A DNA stretch of 64,000 bases from Collimonas antrihumi. Its GTDB lineage: Bacteria; Pseudomonadota; Gammaproteobacteria; Burkholderiales; Burkholderiaceae_D. Under the pieces are notes generated by a model. It was not told the DNA's origin and made no database searches. It was given only the letters and a program-made list of their open reading frames with translations. Below, in pieces: positions 50,597 to 60,512 of the stretch; within the stretch, counting starts at the first letter, position 1; the number at the start of each line of letters is the position of its first letter. The stretch is from assembly GCF_018304965.1 (NCBI RefSeq), contig NZ_JAGQED010000019.1:23728-87727 (forward strand), read 5' to 3'. A program made the translations under genes and the position numbers.

Positions 50597-51145
50597 CTAG
50601 TGATACCACTTGTGTTTGCCGACAGGTTTGACGATTTCCGCCATGTTCACCAGCTTGGTGCCGGCGATACGGTCATGCAGAAATTGCCGTTGCGGATCGA
50701 GATAGATAGTCATGGCCCAGAGCACGAAATTCACCGCCGGGATCAACACCAGCGACCAGGCATGCGCGCCTAGCGCCCAGGCCAGCGCCAGTCCGGGCAG
50801 GAACCAGCACCAGCTGAGCAGGAAGCGGATGGCGGCACGGCCGGCCCTGACCGCACTGCCGTCGCGGTTGACCAGCTGGATGCGCCAGGTTTTCATGGCC
50901 AGCGTTTGCCCGCCGTGACTCCAGCACCAGACGAAATACAGGGTGAGTACGATGAACAGCCAGGCTTGTTGTCCATGGCGCAAGTAAAGCGCGTTGCGCT
51001 GTTGCAGCAAAGTGGAAAAAATCCATCCCGAAATAAACAGGATGCCGAACAACAACATGGCTTCATACATGATGCTGCCGAAACGGCGTTTCAGCGATGG
51101 CGTCTGCTGTTGGCTGGCAAGCTGGTCGGTTGCGGCAGGATTCAA
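50597..51145 (-). CDS. RDD-family membrane protein
   Basis: A 182-residue integral membrane protein with the RDD fold. It has YEAMLLFGILFISGWIF, a second helix around AWLFIVLTLYFVWCWSHGGQTLAMKTWRIQLV, and a C-terminal pair (FLLSWCWFLPGLALAWALGA, LVLIPAVNFVLWAMTIYLD). The family has unclear transport or stress functions. It is the last gene of a four-gene run led by an ECF sigma factor, 5 bp after the DUF3106 gene. Confidence 0.85.
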   Translation of the reverse strand: MNPAATDQLASQQQTPSLKRRFGSIMYEAMLLFGILFISGWIFSTLLQQRNALYLRHGQQAWLFIVLTLYFVWCWSHGGQTLAMKTWRIQLVNRDGSAVRAGRAAIRFLLSWCWFLPGLALAWALGAHAWSLVLIPAVNFVLWAMTIYLDPQRQFLHDRIAGTKLVNMAEIVKPVGKHKWYH

Positions 51146-51150
51146 AATGT

Positions 51151-51912
51151 TTATTTCGTGGCTGGCGCCAGCGACGGGGCTGGAGCCGGTGCTGGTGCTG
51201 GTGTCTGCGCTGTCGCTGGTCCCGGTGCGGGTGCCGGCGTCGGCGTGACTGCCGCCGTCGGTTCCTGGTTCGCAGGGGTTGCCAGCTTGACCGGCGCCGC
51301 CGGTTTGGATTTGTTGAGCGTGGTCGGCGGCAAGGTGGTTACCCGTTTGTGGCGCGGCGTTGCTTGTTCAGCCAGCTCGGCCTTTTGTTGCTCCGACAAT
51401 TGCTGATACTGCTGCCAGCGCAGCGCTCTTTGTTCTGTATCAAGCTTGTTGGCGCGAGCGTAATTTTCACGGGCGATACGGCGTTGCTCGGGAGTTAGTG
51501 TTACCCAGCCGCGCATCCTGGCCTGCAATCTTTCCTGCTCGGCCGGCGTCATGCTGGCGTAGCGGCCGCTGATTTCCAGCCACTTCTTCTTGGTGGCCGG
51601 TTTTAATTTATCCCAGTCGGGGGCGAGCGGTTCCAGGACATGTTTCTGGACGGCGCTCAGTTCATTCCAGGCAGGAGCGGCGCTATCGGCCACCTTGGTC
51701 ATTTTAGGCGGATTGGCAGGGACTTCCTTGAAGCTGGCGGCAGTAGGGCGGCCGGCCGCCTGGGTCGGCGCAATCGGGCCGAGTACTGCCAGCGCGGCGG
51801 CGCCGGTCACCAGCAACGCACACGCGGCGCCGATGAAACGCTTGCGACGGCTGCCTAACATGTTGACGGATAGCTTGCGGGCGCTCGGATTGGAGGATGA
51901 GTTTGACGTCAT
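51151..51912 (-). CDS. DUF3106-domain protein
   Basis: A 253-residue exported or membrane-anchored protein. An N-terminal hydrophobic helix (FIGAACALLVTGAAALAVLGP) is followed by repeated WxxLSxxQKxxLxPLxxxWDxL-type segments (WNELSAVQKHVLEPLAPDWDKL, then WVTLTPEQRRIARENYARAN). This is the DUF3106 pattern, resembling heat-resistance or LTXXQ-like repeats. The C-terminus is a Pro/Ala-rich low-complexity tail. It overlaps the DUF3619 gene by 4 bp. Function unknown. Confidence 0.82.
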   Translation of the reverse strand: MTSNSSSNPSARKLSVNMLGSRRKRFIGAACALLVTGAAALAVLGPIAPTQAAGRPTAASFKEVPANPPKMTKVADSAAPAWNELSAVQKHVLEPLAPDWDKLKPATKKKWLEISGRYASMTPAEQERLQARMRGWVTLTPEQRRIARENYARANKLDTEQRALRWQQYQQLSEQQKAELAEQATPRHKRVTTLPPTTLNKSKPAAPVKLATPANQEPTAAVTPTPAPAPGPATAQTPAPAPAPAPSLAPATK

Positions 51913-52312
51913 TGGTCTTGCTGCTGGGCGAGGTAGGCGCTAAAACCGCGGTCCAGGTAGGCCGATGGCGGCAATTCGTCCGATAACATGGCGGCATCGA
52001 TATCGGCGTTGGCGCTAATCCGATGTTGCTGTTCGTATTGATACAAGCCGGACAGCAGCACCACGCCAACCAGAATCGGCACGGCGACACCGATCCGCAT
52101 CAGCCAGGACAGGCGATCGCCGAAGAAGCTGCCGGCGTGGCCTGCCAATACGCCTTGATGCGCCAGCACACGGGTCGGGGCATCTTTTTTCTTGCGCGCC
52201 ATCGCCGCCTTGCGGGCAGCAGCCAGGCGGTCAGCGGTAGGGGCTGGCAAATTGTCCAGGTTTTCATTCAGTGCGTGCCGCACCTTGAAAGCGAAATTGA
52301 TTTCTTTACTGT

Positions 52313-52316
<4 letters not shown>
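51909..52316 (-). CDS. DUF3619 membrane protein, possible anti-sigma partner
   Basis: A 135-residue protein starting MNSKEINFAFKVRHALNENL, with one central membrane helix (MRIGVAVPILVGVVLLSGLYQYEQ) and a C-terminal periplasmic tail. Its start overlaps the sigma factor stop by 4 bp (ATGA), so translation is coupled. Its position and single membrane span are those of an anti-sigma factor, but no zinc anti-sigma motif is seen. That role is inference. Confidence 0.8.
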
Positions 52317-52882
<566 letters not shown>

Positions 52883-53503
52883 GCTTCGCGGCGAATTGGG
52901 TCATACACTAACTACCTACTGCTGATTCAAGATTCTGTTGCGAGTCGGAATACGATCACGCCCGGGGCGGACCCCGCTGTGGACTCGTCTACGCTTGCCG
53001 CCCTTGGCCTGCGTCTGGATAAACAATGTAAGCAATAATGAAAACAATGGCTTGCAATAAATTTCCAGACTGGCCGAATCCTAGCAAAAAAGGGGAGGGT
53101 TGTGGGCAAATCTACAGCAAAAGACACGATTTAACTCGGATTTCATGCAATTTGGCTTGACCGGAATGAAACTACGCATTATGGTAGCTATCCACTTCAG
53201 AACACTGGAGTGCAAGCCTTTTCGCTGACGACTCAAGATGTTGCTCGGTAGAAAGGCATGCTTCACATTTGTAAGCTGTTTGCTCCAACCCGTGCCACAA
53301 GCGCGAGAAACAGGCAGCGGTGGAATCAGAATTTTCGGCCGAACGAGTAGCGTTTAGCGCCATTTTGAATCGTATCTACGGCTACGCAACGGAATGACGT
53401 GATCGCACAAAAAAGGGACGCCGTGGCACTGGTACGCTGCGCCATTTCGTCAGGAAAGAGCATCCGATCAATTTCCAATGGACCTTGAAAGGATCTAGTC
53501 ATC
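52883..53503. other. Intergenic region holding the ilv promoter and long leader
   Basis: This 621-bp gap separates the divergent sigma factor and ilvB genes. On the plus strand TTGACC (53157-53162), a 17-bp spacer and TATGGT (53180-53185) form a candidate promoter, which implies a leader of about 310 nt before ilvB. Small open frames occur there (for example the GTG frame at 53399-53488), none with a convincing ribosome-binding site. A possible hairpin around 53424-53456 lacks a T-run. Confidence 0.5.
53157..53185 (+). promoter_or_regulatory. Candidate promoter of ilvBHC
   Basis: TTGACC and TATGGT, spaced 17 bp, lie about 320 bp upstream of ilvB. This is the best sigma-70-like pair I could find in the gap. 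Confidence 0.4.
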
Positions 53504-55231
53504 ATGAACAAAGATATAAATTTGCCTATTACCGGCGCGGAAATTCTCGTGCGCTGCCTGGCAGAAGAGGGTGTCGAACACGTGTTCGGTTATCCCGGTG
53601 GCGCTGTGCTGTACATCTACGACGCCATTTTCCAGCAAGAAAAATTCCAGCATATCCTGGTACGTCATGAGCAAGCTGCGATTCACGCAGCCGATGCCTA
53701 TTCCCGCAGTTCGAACAAGGTTGGCGTGGCTATTGTCACGTCCGGTCCCGGCGTCACCAATGCGGTGACCGGCCTGGCCACGGCCTACATGGACTCGATC
53801 CCGATGGTGGTGATTTCGGGTCAGGTGCCGTCTTACGCAATCGGCGAAGATGCGTTCCAGGAATGCGACACAGTTGGCATTACACGCCCGTGCGTCAAGC
53901 ACAACTTCCTGGTCAAGGATGTCAAGGATTTGGCATCGACCATCAAGAAGGCGTTCTTTATCGCCAGTACCGGCCGTCCCGGCCCGGTGTTGGTGGATAT
54001 CCCTAAAGACATCACCATGCACCGCCACGTTTTCGACTATCCGAAGGAAGTCGAAATGCGTTCCTACAAGCCGGTCGACAAGGGGCATTCCGGTCAGATC
54101 CGCAAGGCGGTGCAATTGTTGCTGACAGCCGAACGGCCGATGATCTATGCCGGCGGCGGCGTAATCCTGGCGAATGCATCGCCTGAGCTGAACAAGCTGG
54201 TAGATCGCCTGGGCTATCCATGCACCACCACCTTGATGGGCCTCGGCGGCTACAAGTCGTCCAGCGACAAGTTTGTCGGCATGCCTGGCATGCACGGCAC
54301 TTATGAAGCCAACATGGCGATGCAGAACAGCGATGTGCTGATCGCGATCGGCGCCCGGTTTGACGACCGCGTGATTGGCAATCCCAAGCATTTCACCTCG
54401 GCTTCGCGCAAGATCATCCATATCGACATCGACCCGTCGTCGATTTCCAAGCGCGTCAAGGTCGATATTCCTATCGTCGGCAACGTCAAGGATGTGCTGC
54501 AAGAACTGCTGGCGCAACTGGATGCCGCCGAGACCCGGCCAAATGCCCCGGCCTTGTCCAGCTGGTGGAAGCAGATCAACGAATGGCGCGGCCGCGATTG
54601 CCTCAAGTTTACCGATTCGAAAGAAGTGATCAAGCCGCAGTCCGTGATTCAAAAGGTCTGGCAGATCACCGACGGTGACGCATTCATCACCTCCGACGTC
54701 GGCCAGCACCAGATGTGGGCGGCGCAGTACTACGGCTTCGACAAGCCGCGCCGTTGGATCAATTCCGGCGGCCTCGGCACCATGGGTGTCGGCTTGCCGT
54801 ATGCGATGGGCGTGCAGATGGCCAATCCGGGTTCGACCGTGGCCTGTATCACCGGCGAAGCATCGATCCAGATGTGCATCCAGGAACTGGCTACCTGCAA
54901 ACAATATCACCTGACGCCGAAAATCATTCTGCTCAATAACCGTTTCCTCGGCATGGTCCGTCAATGGCAGCAGATCGATTACGGTTCGCGCTATTCCGAG
55001 TCCTACATGGATTCGCTGCCGGACTTCACCAAGCTGGCCGAGTCGTTCGGTCACGTCGGCATGAAAATTGAAAATCCGGCCGATGTGGACGGTGCACTGA
55101 AAGAGGCGTTCGGCATGAAGGATCGCCTGGTATTCATGAATTTCATTACGGATCAAACCGAAAACGTCTGGCCTATGGTCAAGGCGGGCAAGGGCTTGAC
55201 TGAAATGCTGCTCGGTTCGGAGGATCTGTAA
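53504..55231 (+). CDS. ilvB: Acetolactate synthase, large (catalytic) subunit
   Basis: A 575-residue thiamine-diphosphate enzyme that starts isoleucine, valine and leucine synthesis. The catalytic Glu56 is in VRHEQAAIHAADAYSR. The FAD/central domain and the ThDP motif (GEASIQMCIQELATCKQYHLTPKIILLNNRFLGMVRQW) are complete. AAAGGA lies upstream of the ATG at 53504. The gap to ilvH is 2 bp, so subunits are cotranslated in one operon. Confidence 0.97.
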   Translation: MNKDINLPITGAEILVRCLAEEGVEHVFGYPGGAVLYIYDAIFQQEKFQHILVRHEQAAIHAADAYSRSSNKVGVAIVTSGPGVTNAVTGLATAYMDSIPMVVISGQVPSYAIGEDAFQECDTVGITRPCVKHNFLVKDVKDLASTIKKAFFIASTGRPGPVLVDIPKDITMHRHVFDYPKEVEMRSYKPVDKGHSGQIRKAVQLLLTAERPMIYAGGGVILANASPELNKLVDRLGYPCTTTLMGLGGYKSSSDKFVGMPGMHGTYEANMAMQNSDVLIAIGARFDDRVIGNPKHFTSASRKIIHIDIDPSSISKRVKVDIPIVGNVKDVLQELLAQLDAAETRPNAPALSSWWKQINEWRGRDCLKFTDSKEVIKPQSVIQKVWQITDGDAFITSDVGQHQMWAAQYYGFDKPRRWINSGGLGTMGVGLPYAMGVQMANPGSTVACITGEASIQMCIQELATCKQYHLTPKIILLNNRFLGMVRQWQQIDYGSRYSESYMDSLPDFTKLAESFGHVGMKIENPADVDGALKEAFGMKDRLVFMNFITDQTENVWPMVKAGKGLTEMLLGSEDL

Positions 55232-55233
55232 TC

Positions 55234-55725
55234 ATGCGACATATCGTTTCTGTATTGCTGGAAAATGAAGCGGGCGCCTTGTCGCGCGTGGTCGGTCTGT
55301 TTTCGGCCCGTGGCTACAATATCGAGACATTGACGGTCGCACCGACCGAAGATGCGACCTTGTCACGCATGACCATCGTGACAAGCGGTTCGGATGACGT
55401 GATCGAACAGATCACCAAACACCTGAACCGTCTGATTGAAGTCGTCAAAGTGGTCGACCTGACCGAAGGCGCACATATCGAACGCGAGCTGATGCTGATC
55501 AAGGTGCGCGCGGTTGGCAAGGAACGTGAAGAGATGAAGCGCACTGCGGATATTTTCCGTGGCCGCATCATCGACGTCACCGACAAGTCCTATACCCTGG
55601 AACTGACAGGCAACAAGGGCAAGCTGGACGCATTCATCGATTCGATCGATCGTGCAGCGATTCTGGAAACCGTCCGTACCGGCGGTTCTGGCATCGGTCG
55701 CGGCGAACGCATTCTCAAAGTTTAA
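55234..55725 (+). CDS. ilvH: Acetolactate synthase, small (regulatory) subunit
   Basis: A 163-residue regulator of IlvB with an N-terminal ACT domain (HIVSVLLENEAGALSRVVGLFSARGYNIETL), where valine feedback acts, and a C-terminal ACT-like domain (ELMLIKVRAVGKEREEMKRT). Length and layout are those of proteobacterial IlvH/IlvN. It follows ilvB by 2 bp. Confidence 0.97.
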   Translation: MRHIVSVLLENEAGALSRVVGLFSARGYNIETLTVAPTEDATLSRMTIVTSGSDDVIEQITKHLNRLIEVVKVVDLTEGAHIERELMLIKVRAVGKEREEMKRTADIFRGRIIDVTDKSYTLELTGNKGKLDAFIDSIDRAAILETVRTGGSGIGRGERILKV

Positions 55726-55749
55726 GCAAACAATAAGACAGCGCGCTGA

Positions 55750-56821
<1,072 letters not shown>

Positions 56822-56921
56822 GGCTTTCTTGTTTTGAGATCGGGCATCATGCAGCAAGCGCCTGCATGCGCTTGCTGGGCAGGACGGCGCAAAGCGGTGC
56901 TTTGCGAAACCCCGTCCAGCC
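56822..56921. other. 100-bp hairpin-rich insert between copies of the ilvC 3' end
   Basis: The insert contains a 10-bp perfect stem (CAGCAAGCGC...GCGCTTGCTG) and a second, imperfect hairpin (GGACGG...CCGTCC with inner CAAAGC/GCTTTG). It separates the ilvC coding end from the downstream terminator at 56996-57027. No open frame is evident. Confidence 0.75.
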
Positions 56922-56972
56922 TGCCTTGGATCAAAAAGAATAAGATGGTTGATCAGTCGAAGAACTAATCAG
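56922..56972 (+). repeat. 51-bp direct repeat, copy 2
   Basis: An exact copy of 56771-56821, followed by the AATCGATTAGC spacer and the ilvC-type terminator. It is not translated as part of ilvC. Confidence 0.95.
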
Positions 56973-56995
56973 AAATCGATTAGCTCCGACGAAAA

Positions 56996-57027
56996 GGGAG
57001 GGGACGGCATTGCCGTCCCTTTTTGTT
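56996..57027 (+). terminator. Terminator of the ilv operon
   Basis: GGGACGGCA pairs with TGCCGTCCC (57001-57019), preceded by AAAAGGGAG and followed by TTTTTGTTTT. It lies 180 bp beyond the ilvC stop, since the insert and repeat copy intervene. Confidence 0.9.
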
Positions 57028-57048
57028 TTAGACGGCTCCTGAAACTTC

Positions 57049-57130
57049 CGTCATTCCCGCGTACGCGGGAATCCATTTTAGTCAGTAACTTGGATTCTCC
57101 ACCTTGGTGCCCGCGTGCGCGGGGATGACG
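57049..57130. repeat. Dispersed REP-like repeat with CGTCATTC inverted ends, copy 2
   Basis: An 82-bp relative of 1448-1530. It starts CGTCATTCCCGCG and ends CGCGGGGATGACG. The flank after its right end (GGGGATTCGAGCCTC) resembles, in inverted orientation, nothing in the adjacent genes but the left flank of copy 1 (GAGCCTCGAAAAATCCCC), so the element may extend beyond the core. Confidence 0.75.
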
Positions 57131-57247
57131 CGGCGGGGATTCGAGCCTCTCCTTAAGAGTAACGTACGATGCGATTGACCTGCACCCTTACATTGTTTAG
57201 ATTGTGACATCCTCAATCGTGGCGATTTTCTTTACTCCTTAGGCAAT

Positions 57248-58207
57248 ATGGCAACAAATACAATCGGCAGTAAATTCGGCAAGCCCGATCGCGGATGGCG
57301 CGAACGTCTTTATACGATTATTTTCGAAGCCGACACCGATGCCGGACGCCGCTTCGACACCGCCTTGCTGATCATCATCGTGCTGAGCGTGGCGACCGTG
57401 ATTGTCGACAGCGTCGGCACCGTGCGTGCCCGCGATTTTCTGGTGTTGAATGCACTTGAGTGGTTGTTCACGGCCTTGTTCACCATCGAGTACGTGGTGC
57501 GCCTGTTGTGCGTCAAGCGGCCCTTGCGCTACGCCACGAGCTTGTTCGGCATCATCGACCTGTTATCGATCTTGCCGACCTACCTGGCGATTCTGCTGCC
57601 GGAGTTCCATTTCCTGATCGACGTTCGCCTGTTACGCATGTTGCGCGTATTCCGCGTGATGAAGCTACCGCGTTATTTCGACGAGTCGCAAGTCTTGTTG
57701 CAGGCGCTGCGTAACAGCCGCCACAAGATCATGGTGTTCCTCGGCGTGGTACTGATCATGAGCGTGATCCTCGGCACCATCATGTACGTGATCGAAGGCC
57801 CGGAAAACGGCTTCACCAGCATTCCGATCGGCATGTACTGGTCGATCGTAACGCTCACCACCACCGGTTATGGCGACATCCATCCGAAAACGCCGTTGGG
57901 CCAGTTGGTCACTTCCTGCGCGATGTTGCTGGGTTACGGCATCATCGCCTTGCCGACCGGGATCGTCGGCGTCGAACTGGCGATGACCATGATGAAGGGC
58001 ACGCCAACCACCCGTACCTGCACCAATTGCCTTACCGAGGGGCACGAAGCGGACTCGCTGTTCTGCAAACACTGCGGTGAACAGCTGCCGCCGTATCAGT
58101 ATGATGCGGCAGCGGCCGGCACTTCTGAGGCTGCCACGCCGGGCAACCTGGCGGAAATCAAAGCGCGCATGGGACGCAATGCGCGTCGCGACCCGCCAAA
58201 GAAATAG
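57248..58207 (+). CDS. Voltage-gated-type potassium channel with C-terminal zinc ribbon
   Basis: A 319-residue six-helix ion transporter. Helices S1-S3 are hydrophobic, and S4 carries spaced arginines (DVRLLRMLRVFRVMKLPRYF). The pore has the potassium filter TTTGYGD at about residue 205. After S6, residues 257-275 form a four-cysteine zinc ribbon (CTNC...CKHC), and the tail is Ala-rich and basic. K+ selectivity follows from the filter. The zinc ribbon is not part of the minimal channel and may bind regulatory partners. No neighbour explains it. Confidence 0.9.
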   Translation: MATNTIGSKFGKPDRGWRERLYTIIFEADTDAGRRFDTALLIIIVLSVATVIVDSVGTVRARDFLVLNALEWLFTALFTIEYVVRLLCVKRPLRYATSLFGIIDLLSILPTYLAILLPEFHFLIDVRLLRMLRVFRVMKLPRYFDESQVLLQALRNSRHKIMVFLGVVLIMSVILGTIMYVIEGPENGFTSIPIGMYWSIVTLTTTGYGDIHPKTPLGQLVTSCAMLLGYGIIALPTGIVGVELAMTMMKGTPTTRTCTNCLTEGHEADSLFCKHCGEQLPPYQYDAAAAGTSEAATPGNLAEIKARMGRNARRDPPKK

Positions 58208-58371
58208 AATCGCCCAGGTTCCCGCATTTTTTGCTACCTTGCGTTTGATGCTGAGCACAGGCAATATTGTCGTCGAACTAATTTGGCAAAAACTAATCGA
58301 AGGGTGGTCTGTAATTAATCATCTTCGGGGCGCACTTCCGGTAGCGCTCCATTTTTTTCCTGGAGAAGAAT

Positions 58372-59136
58372 ATGTCGCGATCACGCAAATTGATGTTGTC
58401 GTCATTGTTGGCTGCCACGGGTTTTGCGGCCCATGCCGCCCCCGCTACCGTGCCGACTAGCGGTACCCTGGTAGTAGTGCCCGCCTACGGCGAAGTCAAA
58501 CATGCCAACGACCAGGTCAGGATTACTTTCAACGTCGAAGAGCAGGATAAGGACAAGGCGGCGGCAGCTTCCCGGGTCAATCTGAAGATGAAGCAGGGCA
58601 CCGATATCCTGAAGCGCCAGGACCCGCAGGCGATCCTCCAAACACGTGGTTATTACACCTATCCGGTATATCCGGAAGACCAGCCGCAACCGCGCGGCAA
58701 TGCGAACAAGCCACGTCAGCCAACCGGCTGGCGCGTCGGCCAGTATCTGGACGCCACCACGACCAATCTGAACAATTTGCCGAAAACAGTGGCTGCGGTG
58801 CAAAGCGTGTTGGGCCTCAACGGTTTGTATTTTGGCTTGAGCGACGCCACCAGCAAAAAACTGGATGACCAGAGAATCGCCGCCACCTACCAGAACCTGA
58901 CCGAGCGGATTGCCTCTATTGCCCACGCAATGGGCCGCAATGTTTCGGATGCCGTGATCGATACCGTAGATTTCGAAGGGTCCGGCAACTATGCCCAGGA
59001 TTCTGCGCCGGCGCCCAAAGCGATGATGATGCGGGCGGCGTCGATGAACGACGCGGTCCAGGTGGAAGAACCTAGTTTCGAGCCGGGCGAAACCACATTG
59101 AACATGCGCGTGGTTGGCAAAGTCCGCTTCAAATGA
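58372..59136 (+). CDS. SIMPL (DUF541) domain periplasmic protein
   Basis: A 254-residue protein with a cleavable signal (LMLSSLLAATGFAAHAAP) and a SIMPL domain. GTLVVVPAYGEVKHANDQVRITFNVEEQDKDKAAAASRVN is the typical start, followed by ILQTRGYYTYPVYPED and the GLSDAT region. SIMPL proteins are periplasmic and possibly stress-related; function is not established. It overlaps the next gene by 4 bp. Confidence 0.88.
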   Translation: MSRSRKLMLSSLLAATGFAAHAAPATVPTSGTLVVVPAYGEVKHANDQVRITFNVEEQDKDKAAAASRVNLKMKQGTDILKRQDPQAILQTRGYYTYPVYPEDQPQPRGNANKPRQPTGWRVGQYLDATTTNLNNLPKTVAAVQSVLGLNGLYFGLSDATSKKLDDQRIAATYQNLTERIASIAHAMGRNVSDAVIDTVDFEGSGNYAQDSAPAPKAMMMRAASMNDAVQVEEPSFEPGETTLNMRVVGKVRFK

Positions 59137-59330
59137 GCCGCCTCGCCGTCTTTGGCCTTACCATGGGGGCAGCGTTGATGTTGGCGCTGGCCGGCTGCAA
59201 GCCGTCGGCGCCTCCCCCGCAAATTTTCAAAACCCAGACCGATGCGCTGGAAAAGGCAAAAGGCGTTGAGCAACAGTTGCAGCAGGCCCAGGACCGGGCT
59301 AAAGCGGCCGAAGAAGAACAGCAGAAATAA
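59133..59330 (+). CDS. Small lipoprotein, translationally coupled to the SIMPL gene
   Basis: A 65-residue lipoprotein precursor with signal GLTMGAALMLALAGC and lipobox LAGC, leaving a mature peptide of about 42 residues rich in Gln/Glu/Ala/Lys with coiled-coil character (ALEKAKGVEQQLQQAQDRAKAAEEE). Its ATG overlaps the SIMPL stop codon (ATGA). The stop codon lies in a 12-bp repeat array. It has no recognised family. Confidence 0.8.
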   Translation: MSRLAVFGLTMGAALMLALAGCKPSAPPPQIFKTQTDALEKAKGVEQQLQQAQDRAKAAEEEQQK

Positions 59331-59380
59331 CCAATAGAAATAACAGCAGAAATAACAGCAGAAATAACCATGGAAATAAA
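59323..59380. repeat. Tandem 12-13-bp repeats at the lipoprotein stop codon
   Basis: AGAAATAAC begins at 59323, 59336, 59348 and 59360, with a degenerate GGAAATAAA at 59372. The first copy contains the lipoprotein stop codon. Confidence 0.88.
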
Positions 59381-59810
59381 AGGCAGCTGAGGCGATCGCC
59401 TCAGCTTCTTGTGATATCTTCCTGTTTTGTTATTCTATTGAAAACATATTCCTGAATAACGCTGAATATATTTACCCAGATCAATAAAATCGAGCGAAAA
59501 GCTTGGTCTTTTTATACAATGCCAAGGCGCTGTTTCTTTCGATGAACATCCAGATCCACTGATATCATGCAGGCGGTCGTATTTCACCGACTTAATTGCC
59601 GGCTTAATCACCGACTCACCCAGTGCCTGTAACCTGGTATTTATTAATCAACAGGCGGCCCGGCGACTGGCAGACTGGCTTTGTGCCTCGAATAAGCGCC
59701 GAGTGAGCGGCGACTAAGCAATAAAGCAGCAGGTTACATTTATTTCCCGCTCGACTAGAATAGCCACGCTTTCAAATTTCCATCATTTATCAAGATAATC
59801 CGGAGTGCAG
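59331..59810. other. Intergenic region upstream of psd
   Basis: Apart from the 12-bp repeats, this 480-bp gap holds a perfect 22-bp palindrome at 59385-59406 (centred on GGCGATCGCC), likely a terminator for the SIMPL-lipoprotein transcript. It is AT-rich from 59410 to 59540, which could hold a promoter. A repeated CACCGACT (59587 and 59612) lies nearby. No gene is recognised. Confidence 0.5.
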
Positions 59811-60449
59811 TTGAATAATTATCCCCATCCTATTATTGCCCGCGAGGGTTGGCCCTTTTTGGGCATCGCCTTTGCGGTCGCGCTGCTGGTTGCGTCTTTC
59901 TCTTTTGCATGGTCGCTGCCATTCTGGATTATTGCATTATTCGTATTGCAATTTTTCCGCGATCCGGCCCGTGTGATTCCGCAAAATCCGGCTTCGGTAC
60001 TGTCGCCGGCCGATGGCCGCATCGTGGTGGTTGAAAAAACCATGGATCCCTACGCCAATCGTGAAGCCTTGAAAATCAGCGTATTCATGAACGTATTCAA
60101 CGTCCACTCGAATCGTGCGCCGGTCGACGGCAAGATTGAGAAAGTGCAGTATTTCCCAGGCAAATTCGTCAATGCCGATCTGGACAAGGCATCGATCGAG
60201 AATGAACGCAACGCCCTGGTCATCACTGCAGCCAACGGCCAGACCGTGACCTGCGTCCAGGTAGCCGGCCTGATTGCGCGTCGCATCCTGTGTTACGTCA
60301 AGGTGGCTGATGTGCTGGCGCGTGGTCAACGCTACGGCTTTATCCGCTTCGGTTCGCGCGTCGACGTATATCTGCCGTTGACGGCGACACCTAAGGTTGC
60401 CGTAGGCGACAAGGTATCCGCCACAGAGACTATCCTGGCCGAATTTTAA
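59811..60449 (+). CDS. psd: Phosphatidylserine decarboxylase proenzyme
   Basis: A roughly 212-residue pyruvoyl-dependent enzyme that makes phosphatidylethanolamine. It self-cleaves at the Ser of the FGSR motif ([12 protein letters not shown]), giving beta and alpha chains. [18 protein letters not shown] at the N-terminus includes a membrane-associated helix. I prefer TTG 59811, with CGGAG 5 bp upstream; a GTG at 59805 would add two residues but lacks a Shine-Dalgarno. It is followed 63 bp later by pssA. Confidence 0.93.
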   Translation: MNNYPHPIIAREGWPFLGIAFAVALLVASFSFAWSLPFWIIALFVLQFFRDPARVIPQNPASVLSPADGRIVVVEKTMDPYANREALKISVFMNVFNVHSNRAPVDGKIEKVQYFPGKFVNADLDKASIENERNALVITAANGQTVTCVQVAGLIARRILCYVKVADVLARGQRYGFIRFGSRVDVYLPLTATPKVAVGDKVSATETILAEF

Positions 60450-60512
60450 GTAGTCGAATTTAAGTATTGTTTTGTGTTGTTAGTATTTTGAGTCGATTGA
60501 AACGGAACTTAC

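Noticed and set aside
53479..53499. Six-codon ORF just before ilvB as a leader peptide
   Set aside because: It is too short, contains no run of branched-chain codons, and overlaps the ilvB ribosome-binding region.
53495..55156. A 553-codon minus-strand open frame opposite ilvB
   Set aside because: The plus-strand ilvB is complete and conserved. The reverse product shows no domain and is His/Arg/Asp rich, as expected for a shadow.
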